Shown: in pieces, positions 59,548 to 64,000 of the stretch
How positions within the stretch are numbered: position 1 is the stretch's first letter
Layout: the number at the start of each line of letters is the position of its first letter
DNA from: Streptomyces sp. CB02009
GTDB lineage: Bacteria; Actinomycetota; Actinomycetes; Streptomycetales; Streptomycetaceae
Reading direction: 5' to 3'
DNA: 64,000 nt
Assembly: GCF_001905825.1 (NCBI RefSeq)
Contig: NZ_LIVV01000002.1
Location: 996,441 to 1,060,440 of the forward strand
Made by a program: the position numbers and the translations under genes
The notes under the pieces: model-generated
Database searches by the model: none
What the model was told of the DNA's origin: nothing
What the model saw: the letters and a program-made list of their open reading frames with translations, nothing else

Positions 59548-60209
59548 GCGACGACACGGATCGGCAGCGGTTGAGAGTGGTCGTGGCCGACGATCAGGCG
59601 GCCGTCCGCGAGCCGCTCGCGGCGGTACTCGCCCTGGCCGAGGACATCGACGTCGTGGCAGCGGCGTCGAACGGCCGCGAGGTCCTCCAGGCGGTCGCGG
59701 CCGGACCGGTGGACGTGGTGCTGATGGACCTGAGGATGCCCGTGATGGACGGGACCGAGGCCACACGGCTGCTGGCCGAGCAGCACCCGGAGGTCGCGGT
59801 GGTCGTGCTCACCACCTTCGCCGACGACGACTCCATCCTCGGCGCACTGAGCGCGGGAGCCCGCGGATACCTGACGAAGAACGCCGGACGCCGCGACATC
59901 ACGCGGGCGATCCGAGCTGCCGCGGCCGGTCAGTCCGTCCTGGACCGCGAGGTCCAGGACCGCCTGCTCGCCACGGCACGGGCCAAGGCCCCCACGCCGA
60001 CGAAACGGGACCTGCCGGACGACCTCACCCCGAGGGAACGCGAGGTACTCGCGCTGATCGGCCTCGGCCTGCCGAACCGGGGCATCGCCGAGAAGCTGTT
60101 CATCAGCGAGGCCACGGTCAAGACCCACATCAACAACCTCTTCGCCAAGGCCGGCCTCCGAGACCGCCCGGACGCGGTCCGCCTGGCCATCGAGGCGGAC
60201 CTCGCCTGA
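59544..60209 (+). CDS. NarL/LuxR-type response regulator
   Basis: 221 residues. Receiver with LRVVVADDQAAVREPLAAVL, Asp in DVVLMDLRMPVMDG, Thr-Thr in VVVLTTFADDDS and Lys in GYLTKNAGRRD; LuxR helix-turn-helix LTPREREVLALIGLGLPNRG and ISEATVKTHINNLFAKAG. Coupled to the kinase. The palindrome at 57748-57771 is a candidate for its autoregulation. Confidence 0.94.
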   Translation: MSDDTDRQRLRVVVADDQAAVREPLAAVLALAEDIDVVAAASNGREVLQAVAAGPVDVVLMDLRMPVMDGTEATRLLAEQHPEVAVVVLTTFADDDSILGALSAGARGYLTKNAGRRDITRAIRAAAAGQSVLDREVQDRLLATARAKAPTPTKRDLPDDLTPREREVLALIGLGLPNRGIAEKLFISEATVKTHINNLFAKAGLRDRPDAVRLAIEADLA

Positions 60210-60277
60210 GGGGCGCTCGATCAGGAGACCCTGGGGATGCATGACGGGACTCGGGATGTACGACGGGGCTGCGATGC

Positions 60278-60532
60278 CTACTCGTAGAAGCACGCGGCCC
60301 TGAGCATGTCGGCGATCAAGCTCCAGTCGGGCTGCTCGGGAGCCCGCTCTCCACGGTTGAGGAACCAGCCGTCCATGTCGTCGGTCCACGCGCCGAGGGC
60401 TTCGAGGTAGCGGTCGAGGGACCGGTTCTCCCAACCGTTGGCCGGATTCAGGGCCTCTTGGCTGAGCTGCTGGACGTAGGCGACGAGGTCCGCCCGTGTT
60501 CTCACCCAAGTGGTGTCGTTCAACGAGTTCAT
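60278..60532 (-). CDS. Small acidic protein (DUF7660-like)
   Basis: 84 residues, acidic and helical. Pattern RTRADLVAYVQQLSQEAL, then NGWENRSLDRYLEALGAW and DWSLIADMLRAACFYE, matching the small DUF7660-type proteins found widely, often near toxin-immunity genes. Function unknown. Transcribed alone. Confidence 0.75.
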   Translation of the reverse strand: MNSLNDTTWVRTRADLVAYVQQLSQEALNPANGWENRSLDRYLEALGAWTDDMDGWFLNRGERAPEQPDWSLIADMLRAACFYE

Positions 60533-60698
60533 GGTGGGAATCTTTACCAGTCGTTCCCAGTCTCCCAGGACGAGCCTTCAAGCCCGGCTTCTCCGGATCA
60601 TGAGAGTGGGACCGGGCTCGGGCCGGCCGGCCCCAGCCGTGCTCAACCGATCCCCTGCATCCGACCGGTTCGCCTCCTGTACGTAGGCAACACCGGCG

Positions 60699-60980
60699 CT
60701 AGTCCGAGTGGCGTGCACGGCGGATGCGAAGTGGCCCCCGTGCCTCGTTCTCCGTGACAGGTCGTCCGCCCTGGGTCACCTCGACCTCACCGGCCGCCGC
60801 CAGGCGCCAGGCCGCCTGGCGGGTCGGCTCCATCAGATCCCGCCATCCGTCGTCGTCTCCGTCGTAGACCTCGCGTGCCACGTCGGACGGACAGATCGAG
60901 GCCGTCTCGGCGCGCCGCTCAAGCAGGTTTCCGATGGCCGTCTCCAGCCGCCGGGCGAGCTGCCGATCCGACTGCGTCAT
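60699..60980 (-). CDS. DUF3253 family protein
   Basis: 93 residues. Features of the family: LLERRAETASICPSDVAREV, then WRDLMEPTRQAAWRLAAAGE and VTQGGRPV, ending GPLRIRRA. The layout is that of a small winged helix, but no DNA target is known. ATG start. Convergent with nothing; upstream region is short. Confidence 0.85.
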   Translation of the reverse strand: MTQSDRQLARRLETAIGNLLERRAETASICPSDVAREVYDGDDDGWRDLMEPTRQAAWRLAAAGEVEVTQGGRPVTENEARGPLRIRRARHSD

Positions 60981-61081
60981 GCCTTCAGTCTGGCACCGCG
61001 GGACCGGTGACGCCCGTGTGGGGGGTTGCCTGGCACGGGACAGGAAGCCGCAGCTCCCGCACCAGTCGGTAGGGTCCGATC

Positions 61082-61519
61082 ATGACTGCTGACTGGTACG
61101 TCCTCATCGAGGAGGACACCCGGACCACCGTGCGTGCCGACGGTTCGGAGCTCAAGCTCCATCGATGGGGTCTGACAGGCACGCACCTGATCGGCCCGGA
61201 CCAGGCCGAGGCTGTTGCGGCTGCCGAGAATGCGGCGCTCCACCACGTGCCGAGCATGATCGCCAGGCATGCGCGCCGGGGGGACGAGCCCTCTCGCCAC
61301 GCCCTGCTCGCTCAGGACGGTTCATGGATCGTGCGGGTGCAGCAGCGGCACCGCGCGTGTCACATACGTGTGTCGACGGCCCGGCTCGTGCACGAACGAG
61401 AAGAGAAGGAAGCGCCGCCGAAGAGCCTGAAGGAGAAGTTCCGCAGCACCATGGAGGGGCCGGAACCGACCCCCACGCCCTGGAGCTGGCCTCCTGAGGA
61501 CAAGGCTCCTCAGACCTGA
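61082..61519 (+). CDS. Conserved hypothetical cytoplasmic protein
   Basis: 145 residues, no family recognised. N-terminus WYVLIEEDTRTTVRADGSEL, middle EAVAAAENAALHHVPSMI and SWIVRVQQRHRACHIRVSTA; the C-terminal 40 residues are charged and Pro-rich. No signal peptide or membrane helix. The alpha/beta pattern and codon use support a real gene. Confidence 0.75.
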   Translation: MTADWYVLIEEDTRTTVRADGSELKLHRWGLTGTHLIGPDQAEAVAAAENAALHHVPSMIARHARRGDEPSRHALLAQDGSWIVRVQQRHRACHIRVSTARLVHEREEKEAPPKSLKEKFRSTMEGPEPTPTPWSWPPEDKAPQT

Positions 61520-61664
61520 GCGCCCTGAACAACCGACCCAGTCGCCATCCAGGCCCGTGAGGCCGACCATGCGACCTGCGGGTCGCACGGCACCAGCGCC
61601 GTCTCCGCCGGGCCCTGCGCCCGGCGGGAGAGGCGGCCTCAGGTGACGGACTCGCTGTCGTCGT

Positions 61665-62081
61665 CTACTCGGGCTGGGTGACGGTCAGAGCCCAGCGGAC
61701 GGACTGTGACGAGGCGTCGACGCCGATGGAGAAGGACCCCGCACGGACCACGCCCGCCGGCAGGGTCACCGACCCGCGGCCCGGTGCGTCGACGGGGCAG
61801 TCCACGGCGAAGGCGGCCACCTGGGTCAGCTGGGAATCCATCGTCACGTCGAGGGAACCTCCGCCGTCGCAGGCCACCGTCAGGACGGTGGGCAGACTGT
61901 CCCACGCGCCGGCCGACACGACACCGCCGTCTCCCCACTGCTCCTGCACCCACACCAGTCCTTCCGGACCGGGGTGAGGCAGCAGGACGTCGTCCGAAGT
62001 CGCCGCGAGCGCCCCGCCGCCTCCGCCCCAGACGAGGAGTGCGGCTGCCGCCGACGTCAGTACCGTCCGGATCCGTGCCAT
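61665..62081 (-). CDS. Small secreted protein with one disulfide
   Basis: 138 residues. Signal peptide MARIRTVLTSAAAALLVWGG with an ALAA cleavage site. The mature part is beta-rich with two Cys (TVACDGGG and AVDCPVDAP) likely paired, and a C-terminal strand VRWALTVTQ. The ATG at 62081 is chosen because the signal peptide starts there; GGGGG is upstream. A TGAGT-N6-ACTCA palindrome lies 60-83 bases upstream. Confidence 0.78.
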   Translation of the reverse strand: MARIRTVLTSAAAALLVWGGGGGALAATSDDVLLPHPGPEGLVWVQEQWGDGGVVSAGAWDSLPTVLTVACDGGGSLDVTMDSQLTQVAAFAVDCPVDAPGRGSVTLPAGVVRAGSFSIGVDASSQSVRWALTVTQPE

Positions 62082-62140
62082 GTCCTGCCCCCTGTCGATC
62101 GCTTGCTGTGCGTGGAAGCCTGCCCCCTCGGACGTCCGCA

Positions 62141-62164
62141 CGCCTGAGTACGGGTACTCAGGCG
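62141..62164. promoter_or_regulatory. Perfect palindrome TGAGT-N6-ACTCA, copy 1
   Basis: CGCCTGAGTAC and GTACTCAGGCG separated by two bases: an 11-bp perfect inverted repeat, 60-83 bases upstream of the secreted-protein start at 62081. Confidence 0.7.
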
Positions 62165-62529
62165 AAATCCAGACGGAGATTGCGGTTCGAGCCAGTTCCT
62201 CGACGGTGTTGCCATCCCGATGAGGGACACACCGAGCCGGGCTCCCGTGGCGGGAGGCCGCCGCCGATGCTGTCGAGGTACGCGAAGCCTCGGCCAGGAC
62301 ACACCTGTTCCGGTCTCAGGCTGGTGTCGTCGCTGGGGCAGCTGTGAAAGCAGGTGTACAGGTGATCCAGGCTCGGCTGACAGACCGTCTCGCACGGTCT
62401 GGTCGACGTGCAGTGTGCACCGCCCGACGCGGAGTGCGCTCCGCTGAAGTGGACCAGTTCAACGATCCGTCGCGGTCGGCCGCCCCCTCGGCAGCCTCAG
62501 CCCGGATGAGACTCGATACCTGCGCCGAA
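62165..62529. other. Shared upstream region of two divergent secreted-protein genes
   Basis: About 365 bases with no supported gene. It is flanked by the two TGAGT-N6-ACTCA palindromes and includes a TGACAGACCGTC stretch and an ACAGGTGTACAGGTGA repeat near 62350; the latter could be part of a promoter. Confidence 0.5.
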
Positions 62530-62545
62530 TGAGTACGACGACTCA
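62530..62545. promoter_or_regulatory. Palindrome TGAGT-N6-ACTCA, copy 2
   Basis: TGAGTACGACGACTCA: same half-sites and same 6-base spacing as copy 1 core (TGAGTACGGGTACTCA), 36 bases upstream of the ATG at 62581. Confidence 0.65.
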
Positions 62546-62580
62546 CGCGGCCGGTGTCCGCCGGCCCGCAGGGTGTGGAC

Positions 62581-63231
62581 ATGCGATCGATTCTCCTTCC
62601 GAAGCCCCTGATCACCGCCGCAGTCGGCAGCGTCCTCCTCGTGGCCGTCGGCACCCAGGGCGCCACCGCCGCCACCAAGGCCCCCGCACCGGCCGCCAAG
62701 TCCGTCGCCTCCGCTCGCACCGCTGCCGTGTACGGCCCGACCCGCGCCGTCACCGTCCTGCCGAGAGTCTCCGAGGCCGAGGCACGGTTCCTGGAGTTGG
62801 CCGATCTCATCGCGCAGAGCTGCGAACCCAGGGTCCTCCGTGCCGCAGGCCGCGTGGCATCGGAACCGACTCCCGACAGCACCATGCCCGTCCTGGTGGA
62901 CCCCCTGCCGTTGCACCCGACGGAGGAGTGCGCCGCCCAGAGGCACCAGCTGCGGATCAGCAAGGCGTTCTCCGGGACGGAGACGGGCACGTATGCGCGC
63001 CTGCGGGACAGGCTGACGGTCCTGCGATACCCCGAAGCCCGCATCCATCGCATGCCGAACTTCGCCGGCAGGCCCGTCGTGAGGCTCGACCTCCGGGTGG
63101 GATCCGGCCACCTGGCCCTGGAGGTCACCGACATCGGCAACAGCGTCATGGTCCGGGCGTTCGGAGCAGCTGAGCACGTAAGCGTGACCGAGGTCCGGCT
63201 GAAGCAGGAGGTGGACTGGCCCACCTCCTGA
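62581..63231 (+). CDS. Secreted protein of unknown function
   Basis: 216 residues from ATG 62581; a GTG at 62554 would add nine residues. Signal peptide of about 31 residues (LLPKPLITAAVGSVLLVAVG, then ATAA). Mature part: helical SEAEARFLELADLIAQ, with two Cys (QSCEPRV and TEECAAQR) that could pair, and a C-terminal beta region (LALEVTDIGNSVMVRAF). No family recognised. Ends before a clear hairpin. Confidence 0.72.
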   Translation: MRSILLPKPLITAAVGSVLLVAVGTQGATAATKAPAPAAKSVASARTAAVYGPTRAVTVLPRVSEAEARFLELADLIAQSCEPRVLRAAGRVASEPTPDSTMPVLVDPLPLHPTEECAAQRHQLRISKAFSGTETGTYARLRDRLTVLRYPEARIHRMPNFAGRPVVRLDLRVGSGHLALEVTDIGNSVMVRAFGAAEHVSVTEVRLKQEVDWPTS

Positions 63232-63253
63232 GTTCCCGCCGGGTAGCCCCGTA

Positions 63254-63278
63254 TCCTCGGCGGATCTCCTGCCGAGGA
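63254..63278 (+). terminator. Terminator behind the secreted-protein gene
   Basis: TCCTCGGC and GCCGAGGA, 8-bp perfect stem with a 9-base loop, 22 bases after the stop. Confidence 0.65.
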
Positions 63279-63328
63279 CGTGGCCGTCGTCGTACGGCCG
63301 ACGTTCATCTCGGGATCAGTCCCCCTTC

Positions 63329-64000
63329 TCACCTCCCTGGATGGCTGATCAGCCTGTCGTCCTCGGTCACCGCCAGCAGGCGTCCCGCGTAGGCAGCGAG
63401 GGCCCGTACGGGCGGGAAGGGCACCGGAGGCGTGGCGGGGGTGAACGGTGCTTCGCTGAGGCTGGGAGGACGGGTGAAGAGGCCGTCGGGGGTCGCCGCG
63501 TGGAGCCGGGCCCCGAGAACGGTCAGCGTCGACGCCTTGCCCGCAGGGCCCAGCCGTCGCCATGGCGCGTCGAAGTCGCCGGCCGGGCGCCCGTGAAGGG
63601 TGTCGTCGTGGGGCGTGACCGCGAACAGGCTGTTGTCGCACATCGCCAGGGCCGTCGTCCCCGTCGGCACCCGACCGGCGGGGAGCCACGGGGCGGGGCC
63701 CGGCACCGGTGCCCGGTGCACCAACCGGTCGTCCGCGGTGACCGCCAGCAGGGCCAGCGGCATCGGGTGGGATGCCTCGCGCGGGGCGGTCAGACAGCGC
63801 AGTGCGGGCGAAGAGCCGTCAGCCGGCGGGCACGGCGTCCAGGGGAGGTTCTGCTCGGACGGCTCGCGGTGGAGCAGCGTCCGGCCGTCCTCGGCCACGG
63901 CGAAGAGCAACCCCTCGCACGCGGTGAGCGCCCGCAGCCGGGGCGCCGGGCCGATGGAGTGCCAGCGCGGGACCGGGGCGGCGCCCGAGAGCCGGTCGAG
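63329..64000 (-). CDS. Beta-propeller/tectonin-like repeat protein, C-terminal part only
   Basis: The frame is open from the right window edge to the stop at 63329, so only the last 223 or so residues are seen. It is built of repeats of about 40-45 residues with the pattern LxAVTxDDRLxxH followed by PW and an Arg/Gly strand: LLFAVAEDGRTLLHRE, LLAVTADDRLVHRAP, LFAVTPHDDTLHGRP, LHAATPDGLFTRPP and LLAVTEDDRLISH. Such repeats form lectin-like beta-propellers. No signal is visible because the start is missing. Confidence 0.8.
   Translation of the reverse strand, partial: LDRLSGAAPVPRWHSIGPAPRLRALTACEGLLFAVAEDGRTLLHREPSEQNLPWTPCPPADGSSPALRCLTAPREASHPMPLALLAVTADDRLVHRAPVPGPAPWLPAGRVPTGTTALAMCDNSLFAVTPHDDTLHGRPAGDFDAPWRRLGPAGKASTLTVLGARLHAATPDGLFTRPPSLSEAPFTPATPPVPFPPVRALAAYAGRLLAVTEDDRLISHPGR

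Noticed and set aside
1..64000. tRNA, rRNA, CRISPR, transposons and phage genes
   Set aside because: Looked for on both strands; no cloverleaf, spaced repeat array, transposase motif or integrase was seen.

Overview
The window is high-GC DNA (codon third positions nearly all G or C, many GTG starts, frequent ATGA/GTGA start-stop overlaps) and its gene content is that of a Streptomyces or very close actinomycete chromosome: GAF/PAS/STAS PP2C phosphatases, many two-component systems, lipoproteins with LAGC lipoboxes, a UvrA paralogue and a DM13 protein. I found no tRNA, rRNA, CRISPR array, transposase or phage gene.

Region by region. 1-2100 (+): the end of a PatG-type subtilisin protease, an 80-residue CxxC protein, a free-standing PatG C-terminal-domain protein and a duplicated helical protein, i.e. 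a split relative of the cyanobactin maturation protease locus cut by the window edge. 2118-9795 (-): a vitamin B12 block: btuFCD-like importer under a cobalamin riboswitch, a broken second B12-binding protein gene, a second dihydropteroate synthase, and metE under its own cobalamin riboswitch. 9987-20342: lipoprotein, GT87 glycosyltransferase, membrane molybdopterin oxidoreductase pair, a coupled GT2/TIGR04282/methyltransferase operon, an OmpR-type response regulator and sensor kinase, an NAD-dependent epimerase and a DM13 lipoprotein-like protein. All six transcription units from 11341 to 20342 share an 11-bp-spaced direct repeat (CGTnnGnnTTYCGTMAKS) upstream, so they look like one regulon of the embedded two-component system. 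20396-22174: DipZ (CcdA-redoxin).

22399-32454 is a biosynthetic cluster: SbnA and SbnB (2,3-diaminopropionate from phosphoserine and glutamate), a TauD-type dioxygenase, a partial-C/A/T NRPS protein and a separate T-plus-membrane protein of the epsilon-poly-lysine-synthetase terminal-domain family, with a GltD-like glutamate synthase small subunit divergent from it. The likely product is a diaminopropionate homopolymer or isopeptide, possibly hydroxylated; this is inference.

32843-39970: exo/endonuclease-phosphatase membrane protein, S11 D,D-carboxypeptidase, a CseBC-like two-component system with its own direct-repeat site, a NarL/LuxR-type two-component system and a DUF6326-like membrane protein. 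40199-48241: pyruvate oxidase-like ThDP enzyme, ECM4/YqjG-type GST, SixA phosphatase, SRPBCC protein, phytoene-desaturase-like oxidoreductase, PLP basic amino-acid decarboxylase. 48295-55559: wHTH regulator with a STAS-GAF-PP2C phosphatase, UvrA paralogue, ANTAR-GAF-PAS-PP2C phosphatase. 55656-64000: PRC-barrel protein, small membrane protein, free-standing HflX N-domain protein, membrane protein with a third NarL-type two-component system, small DUF proteins, two divergent secreted proteins sharing a TGAGT-N6-ACTCA palindrome, and the end of a beta-propeller protein cut by the right edge.
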